A stretch of 64,000 nt of DNA, taken from Pseudotabrizicola alkalilacus (GTDB taxonomy: Bacteria; Pseudomonadota; Alphaproteobacteria; Rhodobacterales; Rhodobacteraceae). The DNA lies in the NCBI RefSeq assembly GCF_003443995.1, contig NZ_QWEY01000008.1, forward strand, positions 1 through 64,000, given 5' to 3'. A program made the position numbers and the translations under genes. Of the stretch, positions 34,904 to 43,100 are shown piece after piece (position 1 is the stretch's first letter; each line of letters opens with the position of its first letter). Under the pieces are notes generated by a model. It was not told the DNA's origin, made no database searches, and was given only the letters and a program-made list of their open reading frames with translations.

Positions 34904-35702
34904 CCCGTCGCACCCCCTGCCCCACCGCTTTGCCCGTCCGGGTGGCCTTGGCTTTGTCAGCTATGTCGTCGTGGCGCTGGTGGTCCTTTGGTCGCTGGAA
35001 GGTGCGGGCTGGTCGATGGACCGGCTTTTGTCCTCACCGCCAAAACTGGCCGACTTCTTTTCGCGCGCCTGGCCGCCATCAACCCATAATCTCGACCGGC
35101 TGGCGTGGAAGATGGTGGAAACCTTGCAGATCGCCGTGGCCGGTGCGGCGATTGGCATTGTCCTGTCGCTGCCGATTGCCCTGTTGGCCGCCCGCAATGT
35201 GCTGGTCGGGCGCGGCATCAACCAAGTGGTGCGCGTGCTTCTGGGTTTCATCCGCGCGGTGCCGGATCTGGCCTGGGCGCTGGTGTTTGTGGTAGCGGTC
35301 GGCCTTGGTCCCTTTGCGGGGATGCTGGCCATCGCCATCGACACCATCGGCTTTTGCGGCCGCTTTTTTGCCGATGACATGGAAAACACCGACCCCGGCC
35401 CGGCCGAGGCGCTGACCGCCACCGGGGCCAAGCGTATCGACATTGCCGCCAGCGCGATCATCCCGGCCGCCATGCCCGCCTTCATTTCCACATCCCTATT
35501 CGGGCTGGAAAAGGCGGTGCGATCCTCGACCATCCTTGGCCTTGTCGGCGCGGGCGGCATCGGGATCGAGCTGAAGGTGGGCTTTGACCTTTTCGATTAC
35601 CCGACCGCCCTGACCGTGATCCTGATGATTGCTGTGGTGGTCATTGGGGTGGAACAAATCGGCGCGGTCCTGCGCCAGAAGATCATAGGAACAGCACGAT
35701 GA
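34896..35702 (+). CDS. PhnE-like permease of the second transporter
   Basis: 268 residues with about six helices, the coupling segment ENTDPGPAEALTATGAKRIDIAASAIIPA and the ending FGLEKAVRSSTILGLVGAGGIGIELKVGF typical of PhnE. Only one permease gene is present, so this channel would be a homodimer, unlike the PhnE pair of the minus-strand operon. Its stop overlaps the methyltransferase start by ATGA. Confidence 0.9.
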   Translation: MHNPSHPLPHRFARPGGLGFVSYVVVALVVLWSLEGAGWSMDRLLSSPPKLADFFSRAWPPSTHNLDRLAWKMVETLQIAVAGAAIGIVLSLPIALLAARNVLVGRGINQVVRVLLGFIRAVPDLAWALVFVVAVGLGPFAGMLAIAIDTIGFCGRFFADDMENTDPGPAEALTATGAKRIDIAASAIIPAAMPAFISTSLFGLEKAVRSSTILGLVGAGGIGIELKVGFDLFDYPTALTVILMIAVVVIGVEQIGAVLRQKIIGTAR

Positions 35703-36355
35703 AGACCGATACCGCACATGCCTACTGGGGCACGGAATGGGCCAAGGCCGATGGCACCTCGAAATGGGAACGCCCCGAAGCCGAGGTGATGGATTTTGCT
35801 GAAAACCTGCCACCGGGTGCGGCAGTGCTGGACCTTGGTGCAGGCGTGGGGCGTCATGCTCTGGCCCTTGCGCGGCAGGGCTTTGCCGTGTCAGCCCTTG
35901 ACGCCGCCCCCGAAGGGATCGCCGAGATCACCCGCATCGCCGGGGCCGAGGGCCTTGCCGTTGACGCCCGCATCGGCATGATGACCGACCTGCCCTTTGA
36001 CGACGGGCTGTTCGACCATGTGCTATCGTGGAACGTGATCTACCATGGGGATGAGGTGGTGCTGCGCGAGTCCATCGCCGAGATTGCCCGCGTCCTGAAA
36101 CCCGGCGGCACTTTCCTTGGCACCATGCTTTCGGCACGTCGTGTGCCCGTCGAATTGGCCAAGGCTCCGGGGCGCGAAATCTCGCGCAATACTTGGGTGT
36201 TTGAAGGTCCGGGCGACAAGATCCACCCGCATTACTTCTGCAACGGGCGCGATCTGCTGGAATTGTTTTCCGCCTTCGAGGTCTGCCGTCTGGAAGACCG
36301 CGAGCATGAGACGCCCGGATCATGGCATTGGCATCTGGTGCTGGAGCGTCTGTAA
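35699..36355 (+). CDS. Class I SAM-dependent methyltransferase (phosphonate island, first)
   Basis: 218 residues with motif I VLDLGAGVGRHALALARQG, motif II LDAAPEGIAEI, the acidic post-motif LPFDDGLFDHVLSWNVIYH, and motif LKPGGTFLGTML. A typical Rossmann methyltransferase using S-adenosylmethionine. The substrate is unknown, but the gene is locked between a phosphonate-type permease and a PhnM-like hydrolase with overlapping or adjacent stops and starts, so it probably acts in the same pathway. Confidence 0.88.
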   Translation: MKTDTAHAYWGTEWAKADGTSKWERPEAEVMDFAENLPPGAAVLDLGAGVGRHALALARQGFAVSALDAAPEGIAEITRIAGAEGLAVDARIGMMTDLPFDDGLFDHVLSWNVIYHGDEVVLRESIAEIARVLKPGGTFLGTMLSARRVPVELAKAPGREISRNTWVFEGPGDKIHPHYFCNGRDLLELFSAFEVCRLEDREHETPGSWHWHLVLERL

Positions 36356-37570
36356 GTGGAAGCGATCGTCATTGAAGGGGCGTCGGTTGTTCTGCCCGAC
36401 ATGGTGGCGCAGGTTTCAGTGCGCGTGGAAAACGGCGAAATCGCGGCTATCGATGGCCCGCGCGACGGCGCTCGGGTGATTGACGGGCGCGGCATGATCC
36501 TTGCGCCAGCCATGGTCGACATCCACGGGGATGCGTTTGAACGCCAGCTGATGCCCCGCCCCGGCGTGATGATCCCGACCGAGGCCGCTTTGCTGGAAAC
36601 CGACCGGCAACTGGCGGCCAACGGCATCGCGACCGCCTATCATGCCCTGACACTCAGCTGGGAGCCTGGCCTGCGCTCGGTCGCCATCGGTCAAGAGGTG
36701 GTCGCGGCACTTGCCGCGCTTGCCCCCCGTCTAACCGTTGAAAACCGGGTGCAACTGCGGTGGGAGACCTTCTGCTTCGAGGCGTTGCCGCTGATTGATG
36801 CTGCCCTTGCGGGGCCGTTGCTGCCAGCGCTGGCCTTCAACGACCATACGACGATGGGTATGCTGCACCCCTCCGTAGCGATGCAGGACCGGCCCTTTGA
36901 CCACGACCCCGGCTTTCCCGTGGTTGACATGGACAGCCCCGGTTTTGCCGCGAAGATGGAAAGCCGTGCCAAGCGGTCGGGGATGGAGATCTCGGCGTTC
37001 ATCGGCCTGATGCGCGACATCTGGAAGCGCCGCCTGGATGTTCCGGCGGTCATTGCCGAGGCTGGCAGAAAGGCAGGAGCGGTTTGCGCCCCAATGCTTA
37101 GCCACGATGACAGCCAGCCCAAAACGCGCGACTACTATCGCGGCCATGGCGCGCGGATTTCGGAATTCCCGATGAACATGGCCGTGGCCCGGTCCGCGCG
37201 TGAGGCAGGCGACTGGATCGTGTTCGGTGCCCCGAACGCGGCACGCGGCGGCAGTCACCTAGGGTCACCCGGGGCGGCGGATATGGTGGCGGCCGGGCTG
37301 TGCGATATTCTTGCGTCAGACTACTACTACCCCGCGATGCTTGCCGCCGTGGCACGGTTGCAGGCCGACGGGATCGGCCATTTGCCCGATCTGTGGAAGC
37401 TGGTCGCAGGCAATCCCGCAGCAGCGCTTGGCCTTGCCGACCGTGGCGAAATCGCAGTTTGTCGCCGGGCGGATCTGGTGCTTCTGGACTGGCCCGAAGG
37501 CCACACGCCGGTTGTGCGGCACTGCCTGGTCAACGGCCGTGCCGCCTATGGCGCGATTGCTGCGGGCTAG
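36356..37570 (+). CDS. PhnM-like amidohydrolase (first paralogue)
   Basis: 404 residues of the amidohydrolase superfamily, closest in layout to PhnM (ribose-1-phosphonate triphosphate diphosphohydrolase). Metal-site landmarks: APAMVDIHGDAFERQLMPRPG near residue 55, NDHTTMGM near 163, LSHDDSQPKTRDYY near 245 and ILASDYYYPAMLAAV near 320. It starts with a GTG directly behind the methyltransferase stop. Canonical PhnM removes pyrophosphate from the triphosphate intermediate; this paralogue differs at many positions, so the substrate may differ. One of three PhnM homologues in the island. Confidence 0.87.
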   Translation: MEAIVIEGASVVLPDMVAQVSVRVENGEIAAIDGPRDGARVIDGRGMILAPAMVDIHGDAFERQLMPRPGVMIPTEAALLETDRQLAANGIATAYHALTLSWEPGLRSVAIGQEVVAALAALAPRLTVENRVQLRWETFCFEALPLIDAALAGPLLPALAFNDHTTMGMLHPSVAMQDRPFDHDPGFPVVDMDSPGFAAKMESRAKRSGMEISAFIGLMRDIWKRRLDVPAVIAEAGRKAGAVCAPMLSHDDSQPKTRDYYRGHGARISEFPMNMAVARSAREAGDWIVFGAPNAARGGSHLGSPGAADMVAAGLCDILASDYYYPAMLAAVARLQADGIGHLPDLWKLVAGNPAAALGLADRGEIAVCRRADLVLLDWPEGHTPVVRHCLVNGRAAYGAIAAG

Positions 37571-37573
37571 GTC

Positions 37574-38359
37574 ATGACGGACGGGGCAGACCGATTTGAC
37601 GGCTTGGCAGAAGCCTATGAAATGCACCGCCCCGGCTATCCCGCGGTTGCGTTTCAGGCCCTGCTGGCCGACCTGCGCTGCCCAATAAGGGTGGCGGTGG
37701 ATGTGGGCGCCGGTCCCGGCAATTCGACCGCCTCGCTGCGCGATGCCCTTGGCGCCGAGTGGCGCTACATTGCGATCGAGCCGGGGCGCGACATGCGCCG
37801 CGTCCTGTCCCGGCGGTTTTCAAAGGCCCCGGATGTACATGTGGCCGAAGCGACCGCCGAAGACATGAAACTGCCCGGTGGATTTGCCGCGCTGATCGTG
37901 GCCTGCACGGCATTTCACTGGTTTGACATGCCGCGATTTCATGCCGAGACCGCACGCGTGCTTGCCCCCGGTGGGGTTTTGGCGCTGATCCGCAACCGGC
38001 GCAGACCCATCCCGGTCATCCAAGCCTTTGACCGGTATATCGAGACACATTCCACCGAGACGCCAGACCTTGCCCGCCGCGAAGCCCGCAAAGAGCCGGT
38101 GGTGCGTGACCTTGCGCAATTGCCCGGCTTCATGACCGCGCGGTCCTCCACCTATCACTGGTCGAATAACCTGACCGCGCGCGGCCTGATCGACCTTTAC
38201 CTGACGCGGTCCACCCTGTGGGGGGTGGTCCGGCGGATCGGCCTGTCCCGGGTCATGGCAGATCTGACGGCAATCTGCGCCGAACATGGCCTAGAGCACG
38301 GGGCGATAGAGATTGCCTGGGAAACAACGGCCAAATGGGCACGAAAACGAAGCGAGTGA
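37574..38359 (+). CDS. Class I SAM-dependent methyltransferase (phosphonate island, second)
   Basis: 261 residues. Motif I is AVDVGAGPGNSTASLRDALG, with post-motif YIAIEPGRDMRR, and the catalytic-face motif TAFHWFDMPRFHAETARVLAPGG resembles the TAM/methyltransf_11 type. Not similar to the first methyltransferase beyond the core. It lies 3 bp after the first PhnM-like gene and 5 bp before the second, so it is co-transcribed. Substrate unknown. Confidence 0.86.
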   Translation: MTDGADRFDGLAEAYEMHRPGYPAVAFQALLADLRCPIRVAVDVGAGPGNSTASLRDALGAEWRYIAIEPGRDMRRVLSRRFSKAPDVHVAEATAEDMKLPGGFAALIVACTAFHWFDMPRFHAETARVLAPGGVLALIRNRRRPIPVIQAFDRYIETHSTETPDLARREARKEPVVRDLAQLPGFMTARSSTYHWSNNLTARGLIDLYLTRSTLWGVVRRIGLSRVMADLTAICAEHGLEHGAIEIAWETTAKWARKRSE

Positions 38360-38364
38360 ACGAC

Positions 38365-39522
38365 ATGCTTGATACGACAGGACCGAACCAGACGCTGGCA
38401 GGGGCGCAGATCATCACACCCGAGGGCGTGTTTGAAGGCGCTGTTGATCTGGAAGGAGGGCTTATCACCGCCCTGCGCCCCGGTGCGCGGCCCGCAGGGG
38501 CAACCGACCTCGCAGGCGATTTCCTGATCCCCGGTATCGTCGATGTCCACACCGACCATGTCGAAGCGCATGTCTTTCCGCGTGCCGGCGTCCAGTGGGA
38601 TTTCCTGAATGCCCTGATGGCCCATGACGCGGTGGTGATCGCGGGCGGGACGACGACGGTGCTGGACAGCCTGTGCGTCGGCGCGTCAATGAAGCGCCCC
38701 GAACGGCGCGATCTTCTGGTGCCGCTGGTGGCCGCTTTGGAGCGAGGCCGCGCCGAGGGGCTGTTCCGCGGCGATCACCTTTTGCATCTGCGGTGTGAGA
38801 TTTGTGACCCCGACACAATTGCGCTGACCGATGCCACCATCTCTAGCCCGCTTGTGCGGTTGGTCTCGGTGATGGACCACACGCCGGGCGACCGGCAAAG
38901 CGTCGACCGCGAGCATTGGCTTGGCCGCATGGCCGTGGACATGGGGCTGGAAATGACCGACGCCCGCGCCGCGATGGCCGAACTTCTGGACCGCTCCGCC
39001 CGCGTTGGGGCCGAGGTGCGCGCGCATGTGGTGGCGCGCGCGCAGGCGGCGGGTCTGCCGTTGATGAGCCACGATGACCGCACCGTGGCGCAGGTCGATC
39101 AGGCCAATGCCGAAGGGGCTGTGGTCAGCGAATTCCCCACCACGCTGGAAGCCGCCGCCCATGCCCGCGCGCTAGGCCTGTCGGTTGTGATGGGTGCCCC
39201 GAACCTTTTGCGCGGAGGCTCACAATCCGGCAACGTCTCGCTGCGCGCGCTGCTGGAGGCGGACCTTTGCGATATCCTGTCCTCTGACTACATCCCCCGC
39301 AGCCCGCTGGACGCAGCCTTTTTCATCGGCCTTGACGACAGCCTGCCCCAGGACCTGCCCCGCGCCATCGCCATGGTCACCGACGCACCCGCGCGTCTGG
39401 CCGGGCTGAGCGACCGGGGGCGGATTGCCCCCGGATTGCGCGCCGATCTGGTGCAGGTGCGGCGGCTGGGGGTGCACAATCAGGTGGTTGCAGTCTGGCG
39501 CGAGGGGCGGCGCGTTTACTGA
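38365..39522 (+). CDS. PhnM-like amidohydrolase (second paralogue)
   Basis: 385 residues from ATG 38365: FLIPGIVDVHTDHVEAHVFP (first metal site), VMDHTPGDRQSVDREHW (PhnM-typical), PLMSHDDRTVAQVDQA, and DILSSDYIPRSPLDAAFFI. The DHTPG-Q and SHDD-T motifs match PhnM more closely than the first paralogue does. Expected activity is diphosphohydrolysis of a 5-phosphoribosyl-1-phosphonate triphosphate or a relative. It may process a product of the second importer. Confidence 0.88.
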   Translation: MLDTTGPNQTLAGAQIITPEGVFEGAVDLEGGLITALRPGARPAGATDLAGDFLIPGIVDVHTDHVEAHVFPRAGVQWDFLNALMAHDAVVIAGGTTTVLDSLCVGASMKRPERRDLLVPLVAALERGRAEGLFRGDHLLHLRCEICDPDTIALTDATISSPLVRLVSVMDHTPGDRQSVDREHWLGRMAVDMGLEMTDARAAMAELLDRSARVGAEVRAHVVARAQAAGLPLMSHDDRTVAQVDQANAEGAVVSEFPTTLEAAAHARALGLSVVMGAPNLLRGGSQSGNVSLRALLEADLCDILSSDYIPRSPLDAAFFIGLDDSLPQDLPRAIAMVTDAPARLAGLSDRGRIAPGLRADLVQVRRLGVHNQVVAVWREGRRVY

Positions 39523-39562
39523 CGTACCTATGGATCAACCGCATCAAACAAAGGAACGCCCC

Positions 39563-40378
39563 ATGCTGCCGCTCAAGATAGGCGCCTGCCTGCGCATCAG
39601 CGAAATTGCAGACCACCGTGACTGGCTATTCGACGCGCAGCGCGACATCGAATTGCAGGATTTCATGACCCATACCGCGCTTGGCGATGAACGTGCCGAT
39701 CGAATTGCAGCCGCAAGGGCGGCCCTTGCTGGTCACGGCGGTCGTGTCGGCATTCATGGCCCGTATGAAGGGCTTGATATAGACAACAAGGATGCCGAAC
39801 TGCGCCCCCTGATCACCGCGCGTTTTCTGCGCGCGCTTGAGGCCGCCGAAGCGATCGGCGCGCGGCAGATGGTGCTGCATTCCCCCTATCGGGCCTGGTA
39901 TCAGAACAACAAGCTGGCATCGCCCGGATATGCCGAGACAAAGCAGGCGCGCATCCACACAGTCCTTGGCCCGGTGGTCAAACGCGCCGAAGAGGCCGGG
40001 ATCACCATCGTGATCGAAAACATCGAAGACGTTGATCCCGCCACCCGCCGCGCGCTGGTTGACAGCTTTGCCAGCCCGGCAATCGGGCTTTCCATTGACA
40101 CCGGCCATGCCCAGCTTGCGCGGCGGATGTCCGGGGCGCCGCCGGTCGATTACTTTGTGCGCGATGCCGGGGCGCAGCTGGCGCATGTGCATCTGCAGGA
40201 CGTTGATGGCCATGCCGACCGCCACTGGCCCCCCGGAGAAGGTGAGATCGAATGGGCCGCCGTGTTCCGCGCCCTGGCCGATTGCACCGCCGCGCCGCAT
40301 CTGGTGCTGGAACTGCACAACAAGTCCCATATCCCGCAGGGATTCGCCTATCTGAAAAGGCTTGGGCTGGTTGAATAG
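39563..40378 (+). CDS. TIM-barrel sugar isomerase/AP-endonuclease-2 family protein
   Basis: 271 residues: LKIGACLRISEIADHRDWLF, VGIHGPYEGLDIDNKDAELRP, QMVLHSPYRAWYQ, IVIENIEDVDP, GLSIDTGHAQLARRM, AHVHLQDVDGHADRHWPPGEGEI and a final LVLELHN. This is the xylose-isomerase-like TIM barrel with the usual metal ligands (E in IEN, D/H in DTGH, H in VHLQD, E in LVLELH). ATG 39563 follows an AAGGAA ribosome site. As last gene of the operon it could isomerise or epimerise the sugar phosphate left after C-P cleavage; that is inference. Confidence 0.85.
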   Translation: MLPLKIGACLRISEIADHRDWLFDAQRDIELQDFMTHTALGDERADRIAAARAALAGHGGRVGIHGPYEGLDIDNKDAELRPLITARFLRALEAAEAIGARQMVLHSPYRAWYQNNKLASPGYAETKQARIHTVLGPVVKRAEEAGITIVIENIEDVDPATRRALVDSFASPAIGLSIDTGHAQLARRMSGAPPVDYFVRDAGAQLAHVHLQDVDGHADRHWPPGEGEIEWAAVFRALADCTAAPHLVLELHNKSHIPQGFAYLKRLGLVE

Positions 40379-40418
40379 GTGTCCTGTCGGCTCGACGGGC
40401 TTTCCCTTGGTCCCCGGT

Positions 40419-41588
40419 TCAGGCCGCCATCGCCAACATGACTGACCCGTCCGAATAGATCTTGCGGCCCTGCCGCAAGGTTGCCCGAACATGGCCAATG
40501 CCGGCATCATCCGCGATCACGAGATCGGCGAGCATTCCCGGTGCGATCGCGCCACGGTCCGACAGGCCCAGCGCGCGGGCGGGGTTCAGAGTTGCCAGAA
40601 GGCTGGCTCCGGACAGACCTGCCGCATCGGCCTTGGCCAGTTCCAATATGGCGGGCAACAGGGCCGAGGGGTGGTAGTCCGAGGCGAGAATATCCAGCAG
40701 GCCAAGCCCATGCGCCGCCCGGGCCGACAGGTTGCCAGAATAGGACTGCCCGCGCAGGGCATTCGGTGCCCCCATCGCGGTGGCAAGGCCGCGCGCGCGG
40801 GCTTCGGTTGCGGCCTCGACCGTCACCGGAAACTCGCTGATCCCCGCCCCCAGTGCCTGCATCAGCGCGACCTTTTCCACCGTGTCGTCATCATGGCTGG
40901 CCAGTGCCACCCCATGCGCCCGGCAGGTCGCCGAGATGGCGCGCAGTGTGGCGGCCATGTCGCCAGCGGTAGAGCGTTTTTCGGTGATACGCCGGGCCAC
41001 TTCGCCTTCCGCATCCGTCAGGCTCAGCCCCTTTTCACGGGCAACGCGGGCCACATGCGCCTCGATGTCGCGGTATTGGCCTTGCCCCGGCGTGTGGTCG
41101 GTCAGCGACACAAGGTCAACGGCACCCTCGGCAATCAGCCCTTCAACCACCCGCAAGGCATCGGGAAATGTGATCTCGAACCGGGCATGAACCTTGTGGT
41201 CGACCTTCAGCACATTACCCATCGATTTCAGCGCACGGATGATCGCGCTTGTCTGGTCAAAGTGGCGGATGTGGCCATAGGCCGAGCCGGGGTGAAAGCT
41301 GACGGCGGCATAGGCGGTGGTCACGCCTGCGGCAGCCAACCTGCGGTCAAGGTCACGCAGGCCCAGTTCCATTGGCATCCGCACATTGGGGCGCGGCTCC
41401 ACCTCCCGCTCCACCATGTCGCCATGCATATCGACAAAGCCGGGCATAAGCAGCAACCCGTCACCGGACAAGGCCGCACCGGGCATTGGGCTGTCCGAAA
41501 TCTCGGCAATCCGCCCGCCCTCGACCCGGACCGAGCCACGGTCGATTACTCTGTCGGCCAAGACCACGCAGAAATCAGACAGCCACAT
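40419..41588 (-). CDS. phnM: PhnM, alpha-D-ribose 1-phosphonate 5-triphosphate diphosphatase
   Basis: 389 residues: LLMPGFVDMHGDMVEREVEPRP (metal site 1), LVSLTDHTPGQGQYRDIEAHVARVA (PhnM signature), ALASHDDDTVEKVALMQ, DILASDYHPSALLPAILELA. It is the last gene of the phnFGHIJKLM operon and overlaps phnL. In the E. coli pathway PhnM turns ribose-1-phosphonate triphosphate into the 5-phosphate, the PhnJ substrate. Of the three homologues in the window, this one has the operon position of the true PhnM. Confidence 0.93.
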   Translation of the reverse strand: MWLSDFCVVLADRVIDRGSVRVEGGRIAEISDSPMPGAALSGDGLLLMPGFVDMHGDMVEREVEPRPNVRMPMELGLRDLDRRLAAAGVTTAYAAVSFHPGSAYGHIRHFDQTSAIIRALKSMGNVLKVDHKVHARFEITFPDALRVVEGLIAEGAVDLVSLTDHTPGQGQYRDIEAHVARVAREKGLSLTDAEGEVARRITEKRSTAGDMAATLRAISATCRAHGVALASHDDDTVEKVALMQALGAGISEFPVTVEAATEARARGLATAMGAPNALRGQSYSGNLSARAAHGLGLLDILASDYHPSALLPAILELAKADAAGLSGASLLATLNPARALGLSDRGAIAPGMLADLVIADDAGIGHVRATLRQGRKIYSDGSVMLAMAA

Positions 41589-42294
41589 CTTCAGCCACCT
41601 CTCTCGCGGTCAACTCGATTTCCCTGTCGATCAGCCCTGCCACATCGCCGGGATGGTGGAACACCCCGATCATCGCCACGCCTGCCGCCTTCAGGTCGGC
41701 AAGCCGACGGATCAGCGCCGCCCTCGCGCCTGCATCCAAGGACGCGGTTGGTTCATCCAGCAGCAGCAATCTCTGTGGCAGGATCAGTGCGCGGGCTAGG
41801 TTCACCTTCTGCTGCTCCCCGCCGGAAAAGGTGGTGGGATAGGCCCGCCAAAGGTCACGCTTGACGCCAAACTCGGCCAGCCAGCGGCGCGCTTCCTCCA
41901 AGGCCTCGGGGGCAGCGATGCCCGCACGGCGCAGAGGTTCGGCGACGATGTCCTCGGCGGCCACACGGGGACGGGCGATCAGAAACTGGGTTACAAAGCC
42001 GATCTCTCGCCGCCGCAAAAGGGCGATATCCACATCCGCCGCCGTGGCCAGATCGATCCGGCCTTCCTCTGTATGATACCAGATTTGCCCCGCACGCGGC
42101 AGGTAGCTACGGTAGAGCGTCCGCAGAAGGGTGGACTTGCCCACCCCGTTCGGCCCCCGCAACAGAAGGAACTCACCAGCTTGCAAGGTAAAGCTGATGC
42201 CGTCGAAAGCATGCAGCCGCTGGCCCAGATGGTGCATCTGAAACTGCTTGGCGAGGTTCCGAACCTCAAGAACCGGGTGCATTGCGGACCTCAC
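41575..42294 (-). CDS. phnL: PhnL, ABC-type subunit of the C-P lyase system
   Basis: 239 residues: Walker A GPNGVGKS, PhnL-specific Q-loop FVTQFLIARPRVAAEDIVAEPLRRAG, signature FSGGEQQKVNLARAL, Walker B LLLLDEPTASLDAGAR, H-loop FHHPGDVAGLIDREIEL. There is no membrane partner: PhnK and PhnL dock onto the soluble PhnGHIJ core. Normal length. Overlaps phnM by 14 bases and phnK by 4. Confidence 0.93.
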   Translation of the reverse strand: MRSAMHPVLEVRNLAKQFQMHHLGQRLHAFDGISFTLQAGEFLLLRGPNGVGKSTLLRTLYRSYLPRAGQIWYHTEEGRIDLATAADVDIALLRRREIGFVTQFLIARPRVAAEDIVAEPLRRAGIAAPEALEEARRWLAEFGVKRDLWRAYPTTFSGGEQQKVNLARALILPQRLLLLDEPTASLDAGARAALIRRLADLKAAGVAMIGVFHHPGDVAGLIDREIELTAREVAEDVAV

Positions 42295-43100
42295 AGCTTG
42301 GCATGGACGAGTTGTTGCGTGTAGGCGTGTTGCGGATCCTGAAAGATCTGGTCGGCCAGCCCCTGTTCCACCACCCTGCCCCGGCGCATCACCATCACCC
42401 GGTCGGCCATGGTGCGGATCACGCCAAGATCGTGGGAAACGATGACCATGGTGATCGCCCGGTCGCGCTGCAGGCGTTTCAGCGTATCAAGCACCAGCGC
42501 CTGCACGGATACATCAAGGCCTGTGGTGGGTTCGTCCAAGAGCAGGAGCGCCGGTTCGAGCGCAATCGCCTTGGCCAGTTGCACGCGCTGCTGCATGCCG
42601 CCTGACAATTCGATCGGCCGCGCATCCATCCGGTCCAGCGGGAACTCAGAGGCGTCCAGCGCCTCACGCGCCCGGCCTCGCAGGGCGGCAAAGCTGCGTT
42701 CCCCCGCGATCAGCAGGCGTTCGGCAACATTGCCGCTAGAGGTGTGCTTCATCAAAAGGCCAAGATGCGGGTTCTGATAGACGATGCCGATCCGCGTGGC
42801 GCACAGCATCCGGCGCGCGAAACGGTCAAGGTCAAACAGGTTGCCGGGCAGATCGGGCAGCGCCAGCCGGTAGTCGCCTGCGTCCGGCGTATCTTCAAGG
42901 TTCATCATCCGCAGAAGGGTGGACTTGCCAGACCCGCTTTCGCCGACGATCCCCAGAACCTCGCCCGGATAAACGGTGGCCGAAAGATCCTGCAGCGCCA
43001 CCACATCGCCATAACGGCGCGAAACGCCGGTCATGGTCAGCAGTGGCGGGGTCGTCATCAGTTGCGGGGCTTGCAGCGTCAGTGTGGGGGAAGCGATCAT
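42291..43100 (-). CDS. phnK: PhnK, ABC-type subunit of the C-P lyase system
   Basis: 269 residues: Walker A GESGSGKS, the PhnK-type insertion NLFDLDRFARRMLCATRIGIVYQNPHLGLLMKHTSSGNVAERLL, signature LSGGMQQRVQLAKAI, Walker B LLLLDEPTTGLDVSVQ, and the C-terminal QDPQHAYTQQLVHA. In E. coli PhnK binds PhnJ in the PhnGHIJ core and its ATPase activity is needed in vivo. The docking site on PhnJ is close to the Fe-S region, which is altered here. Confidence 0.93.
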   Translation of the reverse strand: MIASPTLTLQAPQLMTTPPLLTMTGVSRRYGDVVALQDLSATVYPGEVLGIVGESGSGKSTLLRMMNLEDTPDAGDYRLALPDLPGNLFDLDRFARRMLCATRIGIVYQNPHLGLLMKHTSSGNVAERLLIAGERSFAALRGRAREALDASEFPLDRMDARPIELSGGMQQRVQLAKAIALEPALLLLDEPTTGLDVSVQALVLDTLKRLQRDRAITMVIVSHDLGVIRTMADRVMVMRRGRVVEQGLADQIFQDPQHAYTQQLVHAKL

